Assembly: GCA_029881855.1 (NCBI GenBank)
Contig: JAOULU010000104.1
Location: 1 to 6,441, forward strand
Length of the DNA: 6,441 bases
DNA from: Nitrosomonas sp.
GTDB lineage: Bacteria; Pseudomonadota; Gammaproteobacteria; Burkholderiales; Nitrosomonadaceae
Direction of reading: 5' to 3'
The notes under the pieces are model-generated. The model ran no database searches. It worked only from the letters and a program-made list of their open reading frames with translations, and was not told where the DNA came from. The translations under genes were made by a program, and so were the position numbers. Positions 1-6,441 of this stretch are shown one piece after another (positions within the stretch are counted from its first letter, which is position 1; each line of letters opens with the position of its first letter).

Positions 1-1
1 G

Positions 2-3000
2 AAAATTGTTTTAGCCTTGTTTATTTCGAGGCTGGAATCTGTTGGTGAAATTGCGCCTTATCGTAATGTTATTCCACTTACTCGATCCACGGTGCAGTTA
101 CGTCGAAGTGATCATGCGGCTGGGCAAACGTATTGGGAATGGTTACCTGAAAATGATATCTCAATAAAAGTAACGGGTCCGGCACGTTATGCGCTAGAAC
201 ATCGATTTGTTTATCCTGAGACAGAAAGTAAGATAACTCAAACCTACCGTATCCATGTTAGCTTAGATGATGAATACTATCAAACAATGGCATTTGAAAC
301 TGCCGTTGATAGTGTAGCCCCGATTTACGTCAATTGGCGCAAACAAGTTATAGGGCGACTAGAAACAGGCTATATCGATATTCCTGCTGGAGAGCATCTA
401 TTAAAATTAGATTCTACGGCACGGTTATATGGTCGATTATTATTGCATGCACAGTCTGATTACCTTTTACCCAGTTTGAATCAGCCTGCAATTGCTGCTG
501 TAGATGTGACCAAACAAATGCGTAATACACCCAAAGAATCTAGTTGGCTTTTGGATCAAACTCAAATTGAACAAGTTGTTACTGCATTGGCGGCTTCCCC
601 TTCAGAACAAGCCCATTTGGCACAACATGTATCAAGAGATAATCGTTATCGTGATGGCGGTATGCAGGCAAGTATGCTCATGCAAAATCAAGCATCTAAA
701 CTAATGCAAGATGCTGAGGTGCAAAACATTGCTAATAGAACGAGGCAATCACATACATTTTATCGGGATATATTACCAGTTAATAAAATCCGTGAAGATC
801 CGCAAAGTTTTAATTGGTTTATTACAAGACGCCTACATAAGCTTGGAGGACAAGGCAGGCAGCCCATAGGAAATAAACAGCATGAGCAAGATTTGCTCAG
901 GCAACTTGGTAGTGGTTTTTTTATCGATTTACCGGACTATTCTACACAGCTAGAAACACGTAATCAGAAGACTTTATTGGCTCTGCCTTGTGATACTGTC
1001 AATTGCTATAATTTACCAGTGCGTTCAGAGCCAGGGTTGTTAAGGGTTGTAACCGATCTTGATGCTTCAATGCAAGGCGCTACATTCATGATTCAGTTTG
1101 AAGATAATCCGCCAGTTAGTATGTATATTGATGCCCAAACAATACTTGCTGACGAAGAATATATATCTAATTCTGTGGAAGCCGGATTGCGTTCTTTGCA
1201 AAAGAAAAATTTTGTTCTGCAAGATGTGTCAGCATCATCAATGATTCAAGTGGGAGAATTTGAATTTGTTGTTCCAACAGCGGTACGTCAGGTCAGATTA
1301 TGGCGTTCAGATCATAAGTTAGGCAAGGTAAAAGTAGCGCTTCAATACCGCGCATCTAAGCGCTTTATATTATCAGAGACAGAATATCTTGAGATGGTGC
1401 GCCGGTTAACTGAGCCGGATACTGCTTATGATCAATTTTTACGTGCTCATAACCAGACGAGTACAGTTACGCCACATGAAAATGAACTGAACAATCATTG
1501 GTTGCCATTGCTACGTTTCCTTAGGTCTGAACATCAGGCGTATACCAATGGGGTTACTGCATCTATACAGCCTGTTAATGTCACTCCTCTTAGTCAAACA
1601 AAACTCGAACAGTTGCGTATGCAAGCGTTGATGATGCAAAACCAACAACAATGGTTAGTTGCATTGGAGCTATGGACGCAAATATTACACGGCAGTGATG
1701 GTCTGCAAGCGATCCAACGCCAAGCAAAATTAGGTCGTATTGAAGCGCTACAGCATTTGGGTGCGCATTTTTTTATGGAACAACAATTGCGAGGCCTATT
1801 ATTTCATTCAAAAGATCATTTATTGCAAGACGCAGTATTTAAAAAGCTTGTTGATTATTATCGCGGGATTGAAGATATTGAGAGGCTACAACAGCTATTG
1901 GCGGCTGTCACTTATACTAACCCTACTACTGAATATTTAAGTCATTTAAGTCAAGTGCTACTTGAGAATGGGCGCTATGATATGGCATTAATGGTTGGAT
2001 TGATAGTCCCTTTGGCAGAACAACCAGTGAACAGTGTTCTACATGCGGCTTTCCGACTTGGTTGGTGGCAGGTCTATGAGTCATTGTTAGCGCAAATAAC
2101 TGACGAGCAGACAAAACATTTTTGGCGTGCCCAAAGAAGTATCGAGCAAGGAAATCATTCAGTTGCATTGGAACAGTTTGGGTTAGCTGGTGAGTTTGGC
2201 GCTGCATGGTTCGATACGCTAAAAGAAGGTTTATCAATTAGGCAGCAAATTATATCAAGAGATTTTGAGCCCGAGGAATTGTCATTGCGTTGGCAGCGTT
2301 GGCAAACGCAGTATCCAGGGCCATTTAATTGGCATGAAGCGAAGCATCTTATTAGTGACTATGCGGGTGCTGTATCTATTTATAATCAAGCGCGTGATAC
2401 TTATTTCCATACTTTTAAATCAGACTCGTATAAAGTTGTTAAGCTTCGTTTTGCAGGACCCATAAAGCTGCGCATAGAAGCCAGGCCTATTCACACAGGA
2501 GAAGCAACAATACCAGTTTCAGGGATGGAGGGATGGTTGCATGTGCGTGGACAAGATGGTCTTAGAATTGTTCCAATCACGCAGAATTTGCCTGTCTCGC
2601 GTTTGTCTGTTGTTGGGGATGAGTCCTTGGGGGTGGGTAGTCGTGTTTCAGACATATTCAGCTTTGGGCCGGGATTACACGAGATTGAAGTTTCTGCGCC
2701 TGATTTACCCGTATTAGTTAGGGTATTTGAAGAAAGACCTGAATTTGATTTAGGTGTGCTGCCACGACTAAATGTTGAAGTCATGGAAAATTATTTTGGC
2801 CCTTTTGAAATGACGCCAGCAATGGATGCGTTGGTAGATTATGAAGCTGAACCCAACACATTATTATGGTCTGAGGCGATGCTACTTGCACAAGGAAAGA
2901 TTGAGGCAGCAATTAAGCTATATTCAGGTCAAGGTAAACAAAGTGTTGCGCGCAAAATGACACTATTGTTATGGCTGGCTGAACAAGTCCCAGAACGTTA

Positions 3001-4822
3001 TTCTGAGATACTAGCGCTTGGAGAGGCGTTGGCTTTTGCTCATACTGATGACCCTTATGTCATGCAATTACTTAGAAGATTGTCACGTAATTCTGAATGG
3101 CTGCCAATTTCAAATATACAAACGAGTGCAGGACTGCGTTTCATTGAAGTCAATAATTGGCAACCAGAAAATCCTGCTATGCGTATTCGCAAAACCTTAT
3201 TGTCTCCCTTACGAAAGAGCGAACAAATTATTTCCGGTACTAATCATCTAGTGGTCGGTATGAATAATTTACAGACAGCTGAATTTGAAGTGACGCTATT
3301 ACAAGAGGATGTTCAATATCTTGTATCAGCACCAATGATAGTTTTCTATCAAATTGATAATTCTGAGCCAGTATTCATCCAACTTACGCCGCAAGAACCC
3401 CAGCAGATTATTAAGATTTCAATCCCTGAAGGTGAACATACATTACGGTTTGGAATTGATGCGCCAGTTACCAACCAATTTCTACGAGTGCATCTCAAAG
3501 AACGTGGTGGAGAAGTCTTGGTGCGTTCATTGGAGCGTGCCTACCATGTTGCGACACAACAGCGACCGATTGAGATTGGTATGGCAGGGCCAGCGTGGTT
3601 GCGGATTGATAAATTGCAGGAAGGTGTGAATTTTACGCAATTTCATTATGTTGAAACAGGTTGGCAAAAAATTAGTGTGAAGCCAGACAAGACAGAGAAA
3701 GAATCCTTGGTTCGTATTGCACAGAAAATAGCCGGCCCAAAACAACCGCCGATTCCAAATCGACAATTCAACACGCCCATTGATTCATTGCCATTACCAC
3801 GCCTTAATATACAACTGCATAAGCAATCTGATGAAGTAGTTTTACATGATGGGTTTTCATTGGGAGGCCAGGAAGATGGATCATGGTCAATAAATTTTGC
3901 TGGTGTCAGCCGTAGAAATTTTGGTGATGTTATCGGTAATAATCAATCTGAACGCTTCTTTGAGTCTTCACTTACACACCGTTATTATCATGAAAACAGC
4001 CGTATTTACTTCAAAACCGATTTATTAGGACGCAGTAGAGAACGTGGAGAACCAACCTTTGGAATCAAAGAGAGTATTTTTTATCAGCCGCTGTGGGCAC
4101 CAGTTAATTTTAAGTTAGATGGCAGTCTTTATACACAGCAATTTAGGCAGGTGAATGATAAGGATTCTGAATGGACAGGTTTTGTACAAGCTTCCGTATC
4201 ACAAAGAAGGGAAATCAGCCCGAAGACATGGCATGTACCGGAATTATCTTATTTCTACCGTGCATTAAGCTTAGATGCCAATACTGGCGATAATCCAAGA
4301 TTGGACCAAGATATTTTTACGCAATATAAAGCAGATCATCTACGTGGTCTGAGGATATCAGAAACATTTTTACATCGACCATGGCTAGACACACTTTGGC
4401 ATAGTAATGTGTCCGTTGTTACCAATGAAAACGGGAATGTCATTAATCCTGACCATATAAGAGCTTCAGCCGGATGGCGGCAGTTGATAGGTGGTTTTGA
4501 GTTCGATGCGAGATACCAATTTTTACAATTCTTTTCTGATAAGCATCGCAACAACAATTTTAAACGTCATTCGTTTATGACCAGCTTAAGTTTTAATCAA
4601 TGGCGATTTAATCAGCAAAGAGTCGAGATTGGCATAAAGTACAGGCGTGATTTTGATATTTCGAGTGATAATGGTTTGCTATATTTATCATGGCATTTTG
4701 GAAGGGGACGTATGTATCGAGATTTTCTTCCAGGAGAAATAAATTTCAAAAATGTGCGCCAACTAAACATTCCTCACCAAATAAATAATTCAATTAAGCC
4801 AGTTAATAGCCATGGTGATTGA
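2..4822 (+). CDS. Giant outer-membrane beta-barrel protein with periplasmic TPR-like solenoid and repeated beta modules (5' end missing)
   Basis: Seen: the frame is open from base 2 to the TGA at 4820-4822. Residues here are numbered from the TTG at 17, giving 1601. That TTG has no ribosome binding site, the frame continues upstream of it, and no signal peptide is visible, so the true start is probably outside the window. Order: beta-rich modules at 51-147 and 334-447, separated by a polar helical linker (about 170-310); TPR-like helices at 530-770; beta module 811-907; short helical block 945-1028; beta modules 1088-1163 and 1186-1237; proline-rich linker 1240-1262; barrel 1276-1578 with alternating aromatic/polar strands; polar tail to 1601. 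Only two cysteines are present (C325, C330). Known: TPR-plus-barrel proteins such as PgaA, BcsC and PelB export polysaccharide across the outer membrane. Inferred: an export or surface-assembly porin with a large periplasmic scaffold. The interspersed beta modules and the size of over 1600 residues do not match those families, so no symbol is given. It overlaps the next gene by 11 bases. Coding is certain, barrel likely, substrate unknown. Confidence 0.9.
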   Translation, partial: KIVLALFISRLESVGEIAPYRNVIPLTRSTVQLRRSDHAAGQTYWEWLPENDISIKVTGPARYALEHRFVYPETESKITQTYRIHVSLDDEYYQTMAFETAVDSVAPIYVNWRKQVIGRLETGYIDIPAGEHLLKLDSTARLYGRLLLHAQSDYLLPSLNQPAIAAVDVTKQMRNTPKESSWLLDQTQIEQVVTALAASPSEQAHLAQHVSRDNRYRDGGMQASMLMQNQASKLMQDAEVQNIANRTRQSHTFYRDILPVNKIREDPQSFNWFITRRLHKLGGQGRQPIGNKQHEQDLLRQLGSGFFIDLPDYSTQLETRNQKTLLALPCDTVNCYNLPVRSEPGLLRVVTDLDASMQGATFMIQFEDNPPVSMYIDAQTILADEEYISNSVEAGLRSLQKKNFVLQDVSASSMIQVGEFEFVVPTAVRQVRLWRSDHKLGKVKVALQYRASKRFILSETEYLEMVRRLTEPDTAYDQFLRAHNQTSTVTPHENELNNHWLPLLRFLRSEHQAYTNGVTASIQPVNVTPLSQTKLEQLRMQALMMQNQQQWLVALELWTQILHGSDGLQAIQRQAKLGRIEALQHLGAHFFMEQQLRGLLFHSKDHLLQDAVFKKLVDYYRGIEDIERLQQLLAAVTYTNPTTEYLSHLSQVLLENGRYDMALMVGLIVPLAEQPVNSVLHAAFRLGWWQVYESLLAQITDEQTKHFWRAQRSIEQGNHSVALEQFGLAGEFGAAWFDTLKEGLSIRQQIISRDFEPEELSLRWQRWQTQYPGPFNWHEAKHLISDYAGAVSIYNQARDTYFHTFKSDSYKVVKLRFAGPIKLRIEARPIHTGEATIPVSGMEGWLHVRGQDGLRIVPITQNLPVSRLSVVGDESLGVGSRVSDIFSFGPGLHEIEVSAPDLPVLVRVFEERPEFDLGVLPRLNVEVMENYFGPFEMTPAMDALVDYEAEPNTLLWSEAMLLAQGKIEAAIKLYSGQGKQSVARKMTLLLWLAEQVPERYSEILALGEALAFAHTDDPYVMQLLRRLSRNSEWLPISNIQTSAGLRFIEVNNWQPENPAMRIRKTLLSPLRKSEQIISGTNHLVVGMNNLQTAEFEVTLLQEDVQYLVSAPMIVFYQIDNSEPVFIQLTPQEPQQIIKISIPEGEHTLRFGIDAPVTNQFLRVHLKERGGEVLVRSLERAYHVATQQRPIEIGMAGPAWLRIDKLQEGVNFTQFHYVETGWQKISVKPDKTEKESLVRIAQKIAGPKQPPIPNRQFNTPIDSLPLPRLNIQLHKQSDEVVLHDGFSLGGQEDGSWSINFAGVSRRNFGDVIGNNQSERFFESSLTHRYYHENSRIYFKTDLLGRSRERGEPTFGIKESIFYQPLWAPVNFKLDGSLYTQQFRQVNDKDSEWTGFVQASVSQRREISPKTWHVPELSYFYRALSLDANTGDNPRLDQDIFTQYKADHLRGLRISETFLHRPWLDTLWHSNVSVVTNENGNVINPDHIRASAGWRQLIGGFEFDARYQFLQFFSDKHRNNNFKRHSFMTSLSFNQWRFNQQRVEIGIKYRRDFDISSDNGLLYLSWHFGRGRMYRDFLPGEINFKNVRQLNIPHQINNSIKPVNSHGD
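167..3727 (+). repeat. Five diverged copies of a beta-sandwich-like module within the large envelope protein
   Basis: Seen at protein level, with residue 1 at base 17. Most copies open with a (G/A)P-x-x-L-R-I-like strand: TGPARYALEH at 53, EPGLLRV at 338, AGPIKLRI at 813, SAPMIVFYQI at 1104 and AGPAWLRI at 1190. Most close with a G-x-H-x-(L/I) turn followed by an alternating strand: IPAGEHLLKL at 122, FGPGLHEIEV at 883, IPEGEHTLRF at 1136, and a weaker TGWQKISV at 1214. The second copy has a VPTAVRQVRLW version at 419. A further hydrophobic strand follows, such as VLVRVFEE or FLRVHLKE. Approximate base spans are 167-457, 1016-1357, 2447-2737, 3278-3505 and 3572-3727; the last is shortened. 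Spacing and signatures suggest duplication of one fold. Its identity is not recognised; a carbohydrate- or protein-binding role in the periplasm is only a guess. Confidence 0.55.
1604..2326 (+). other. TPR-like alpha-solenoid region of the envelope protein
   Basis: Residues 530-770 are almost entirely amphipathic helices with TPR-like pairs. Examples are WLVALELWTQIL near 546, EYLSHLSQVLLENGRYDMAL at 639-658 (closest to a TPR consensus, with the G-x-Y-x-x-A pattern) and FWRAQRSIEQGNHSVALEQF at 702-721. A second short block at 945-1028 contains WSEAMLLAQGKIEAAIKLYS, again with the G-x-x-x-x-A spacing. In PgaA- and BcsC-type exporters, periplasmic TPRs bind the polymer or its modifying enzymes; a similar scaffold role is inferred here. 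The repeats are degenerate, so individual boundaries are uncertain. Confidence 0.6.
3842..4750 (+). other. C-terminal outer-membrane beta-barrel domain
   Basis: Residues 1276-1578 show about 14 short strands with alternating hydrophobic and polar positions, many aromatics, and polar Asn/Asp/Gly-rich turns. Strand examples are SWSINFAGVSR (1289), RIYFKTDLLG (1329), VNFKLDGSLY (1363), ELSYFYRALSL (1409), GFEFDARYQF (1493), VEIGIKYRRDF (1536) and LLYLSWHF (1554). The last resembles a BAM-recognised closing strand ending in Phe 1561, but about 40 more residues follow it. A proline-rich linker (1240-1262) separates the barrel from the beta modules. The strand count is by eye. Similar size and position to the barrels of polysaccharide-export porins supports an outer-membrane location for this end of the protein. 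Confidence 0.7.
4785..4822 (+). promoter_or_regulatory. Translational coupling junction (11-base gene overlap)
   Basis: The downstream start ATG (4812-4814) sits inside the last codons of the upstream gene, whose TGA is 4820-4822, in a different frame. The upstream 25 bases are AT-rich and contain no AGGAGG-like site. Ribosomes finishing the first gene would re-initiate here, tying the amount of the HEAT-repeat protein to that of the barrel protein. The overlap is seen; coupling is inferred. Confidence 0.7.
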
Positions 4823-6441
4823 AGAAAAGTTAAGAGCGTTGTTGGGAGAAACGGTTCATCCTCTATGGCTGAAGGCGGACAGCCGTATTTCTGAACCATT
4901 AATCAGAGCATGCCTAAGAGATGGCCAAAATCTGGTTAAAAAGGGTAGCCAAGATATTAATTTGCGACGGTTAATTATTTTCTTGAGTCATGAGATCAAC
5001 CTTAAGTTACAACAAGCATATAGCCTACGTCGTAATCAAATTGAGTTTCTAAAACGTTTTGGACGCGCAGTATCAAACCGTGAGCGCCAGCAATATATAC
5101 TGGATTATGCAAAAGACTTGGGCGCAACGGATCAACAATTAATTGCTGATAAAGAAGCTTTTAGTCGGTGGTTTGGTGTTGATGCAATGACAGATCGTTA
5201 TTTACGTCGTCATTCTCAATTAGAACGTGTCATAGCTGCCTATCTTAAACACTTAGGTAATCTGCTTGCAAAAGTGCTGTTAGAGGAGGGTGATGAAGCG
5301 GGCCACCATGTCCTATGGAAGCATCTTAATTTGGAGCAGTTAATTAAAGCGTTGTTAGCCTATGATGGTGATAGTCGGGTTAATATTGCAGCTTTTAAAT
5401 GCTTGGCAGATGCCTTAAGTGTATTACCAAGAAAGCTACAACAAGAAGTTGTGGATGCCGCAACAACACAGTATATCTATCGCTCAGCATTAGAATCTAA
5501 GCAACAAACATGGATTCAATGTGAGGCATTAAATCTGCTACAAACACTTTCACCGTTAACTTTTCAAAAAGTATTAATCAATCGTTTAAGTTATCCATTG
5601 GATGGTGATGATTTGTTTGTGCGTAAACGTGCGGTTCGTTTATTAGGTGAAAACTTAGCTTACATTCCGGAGCTAAATCAATTGTTTCCTGTTGTCATTA
5701 AAGACCCTAGCCCTTTTGTACGGCAAGAACTTGCGACAACTTTGCGTTATGCAGATACGGAAGATTTGATAACCTGGTTGCGTTATTTGATTTTATTAGA
5801 TAAAAGCCCTCAAGTCAGAGCAGCAGCTTTATTAGAATTTAATAATTATTTTCAGAATTCTGTTTTGTTCAATGCGTTATTGCAAATATTAATAGATATT
5901 CTGGATCGAGAGCGGAATTCATTTGTATTAAGAGTAGCCCTTAAAATAGTCGGTGATGGGCAGGAGAAACTTGCTCCAGACCATGCTTTAGTATGGGAAA
6001 AGAATTTACAACCATTAATTTCGAAATTACATATAGAAGCTAATGATTTTTCTGTTAGACGTTGGGCCGCACAATTAAGAGATCGGCTTTGGTTAGATGG
6101 CGATCCAGAGTTACGCAAACTGGCTGATCAATTACGTTCTGAAATTATAAAGATAGAACCTGGTGATGATTGTAAATTACCTCACTATGTAAGTGATCTT
6201 GATGAAGAAACCTTAGGAAGGATGTTGTCTGTACTAGCGCAACAGGATTTTGGTTTTGATGTTTCTTATGGTTTGTTTGGATCTTATATTACACGTGGCC
6301 ATCGATTTGGGTTTCGATTATGGCGATTTATTTATGAAGTGCGTCATCCTGCACCTGATAAACGTCAAGCCTTTCCACACACTGTTGGTCGATTGTTTGA
6401 GGGAAGTGTTCGTGCGCCGTCAGCTATTTTGTCTGAATTAG
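4812..6441 (+). CDS. HEAT-repeat protein with an unrecognised C-terminal domain (3' end missing)
   Basis: Seen: ATG at 4812 opens a frame of 543 codons that is still open at the window edge. An in-frame TAA at 4782-4784 lies just upstream, and this ATG is the first standard start after it. No good Shine-Dalgarno precedes it, which fits coupling to the upstream gene whose stop is at 4820-4822. A GTG follows immediately at 4815. Residues 1-180 are helical, Arg- and Gln-rich and not assignable. Residues about 186-425 form a HEAT-type array. From about 462 a new block begins, rich in Arg, His and aromatic residues. There is no signal peptide or transmembrane segment, and four cysteines (C34, C197, C237, C454) are scattered along it, as in a cytoplasmic protein. 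Known: HEAT solenoids are protein-protein scaffolds. Inferred: a cytoplasmic partner, adaptor or regulator of the envelope system encoded by the operon. Which partner it binds cannot be told, and an enzymatic activity in the missing C-terminus is possible. Confidence 0.92.
   Translation, partial: MVIEEKLRALLGETVHPLWLKADSRISEPLIRACLRDGQNLVKKGSQDINLRRLIIFLSHEINLKLQQAYSLRRNQIEFLKRFGRAVSNRERQQYILDYAKDLGATDQQLIADKEAFSRWFGVDAMTDRYLRRHSQLERVIAAYLKHLGNLLAKVLLEEGDEAGHHVLWKHLNLEQLIKALLAYDGDSRVNIAAFKCLADALSVLPRKLQQEVVDAATTQYIYRSALESKQQTWIQCEALNLLQTLSPLTFQKVLINRLSYPLDGDDLFVRKRAVRLLGENLAYIPELNQLFPVVIKDPSPFVRQELATTLRYADTEDLITWLRYLILLDKSPQVRAAALLEFNNYFQNSVLFNALLQILIDILDRERNSFVLRVALKIVGDGQEKLAPDHALVWEKNLQPLISKLHIEANDFSVRRWAAQLRDRLWLDGDPELRKLADQLRSEIIKIEPGDDCKLPHYVSDLDEETLGRMLSVLAQQDFGFDVSYGLFGSYITRGHRFGFRLWRFIYEVRHPAPDKRQAFPHTVGRLFEGSVRAPSAILSEL
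5367..6086 (+). other. HEAT-repeat array
   Basis: At least five and probably six repeats show the HEAT signature of an Asp/Asn turn followed by (V/I)-R-x-x-A-x-x-x-L. They are GDSRVNIAAFKCLADAL (186), DLFVRKRAVRLLGENL (267), DPSPFVRQELATTLRYA (298), DKSPQVRAAALLEF (330), NSFVLRVALKIVGDG (369) and NDFSVRRWAAQLRDRL (411). Spacing is about 30-45 residues, with one larger gap between the first two. The conserved Arg is present in most copies and is replaced by Asn in the first. Helices before residue 186 may hold further degenerate repeats. Confidence 0.8.
6195..6441 (+). other. Start of an unrecognised C-terminal domain, cut by the window edge
   Basis: Residues 462-543 depart from the HEAT pattern. 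An acidic start (SDLDEETLG) leads to a short helix, then GFDVSYGLFGSYITRGHRFG (481-500), then FRLWRFIYEVRHPAPDKRQA (501-520) and FPHTVGRLFEGSVRAPS. The density of Arg, His, Trp and Phe is typical of a conserved functional surface or active site, but I do not recognise the family and no catalytic motif can be claimed. Confidence 0.5.

Noticed and set aside
17..19. TTG as the true start of the large gene
   Set aside because: The frame is open upstream to base 2, there is no ribosome binding site, and no signal peptide follows although the protein must be exported. A start outside the window is more likely.
1740..3629. Short + strand open frames at 1740-1940, 2265-2465, 3018-3251 and 3354-3629
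   Set aside because: All lie wholly inside the large gene in other frames and show no recognisable domain; they are shadows of the real coding frame.
2..4822. Naming the large protein PgaA, BcsC or PelB
   Set aside because: Only the general solenoid-plus-barrel plan matches. The size and interspersed beta modules differ, and no neighbouring synthase is visible.
1926..6118. Minus-strand open frames at 1926-2237, 2491-2784, 3527-3766, 4336-4557 and 5852-6118
   Set aside because: Each is antisense to a well-supported gene, short, and without a recognisable protein family; chance open frames.
6250..6441. Open frame of 63 residues at the 3' end
   Set aside because: It overlaps the HEAT-repeat gene in another frame, while the frame starting at 4812 stays open for 543 codons with clear HEAT motifs.
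1..6441. Mobile element, CRISPR array, tRNA/rRNA or terminator
   Set aside because: The window is continuous coding sequence; I saw no direct repeat array, inverted-repeat ends, transposase motif or intergenic hairpin with a T-run.

Overview
The window is fully coding on the + strand and holds two overlapping genes, both cut by the window edges. There is no non-coding stretch long enough for a promoter, RNA gene, terminator or mobile element. An outer-membrane beta-barrel ending points to a Gram-negative bacterium. The DNA is AT-leaning (about 40% GC by eye), which would suit an AT-rich proteobacterium. I cannot name the genus from sequence alone.

Bases 2-4822 encode a very large envelope protein of at least 1606 residues. 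Its order is: beta-sandwich-like modules, a helical linker, a second beta module, a TPR-like alpha-solenoid, a third beta module, a short second helical block, two more beta modules, a proline-rich linker, a C-terminal barrel of about 14 strands, and a short polar tail. Solenoid-plus-barrel is the general plan of exopolysaccharide export porins (PgaA, BcsC, PelB types). The repeated beta modules threaded between the helical blocks are not part of that plan as I know it, so I give no gene symbol.

Bases 4812-6441 encode a HEAT-repeat protein whose 3' end lies beyond the window. It begins inside the end of the first gene (11-base overlap, different frame), so the two are very probably co-transcribed and translationally coupled. 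It has no signal peptide or membrane segment and looks cytoplasmic. After the HEAT array, an Arg/His/aromatic-rich block of unknown function begins just before the edge.

Inferred picture: an operon in which an outer-membrane channel with a periplasmic scaffold is made together with a cytoplasmic scaffold or regulatory protein. It may be a surface-polymer or envelope-export system that I do not recognise. The enzymes that would reveal the substrate lie outside the window.
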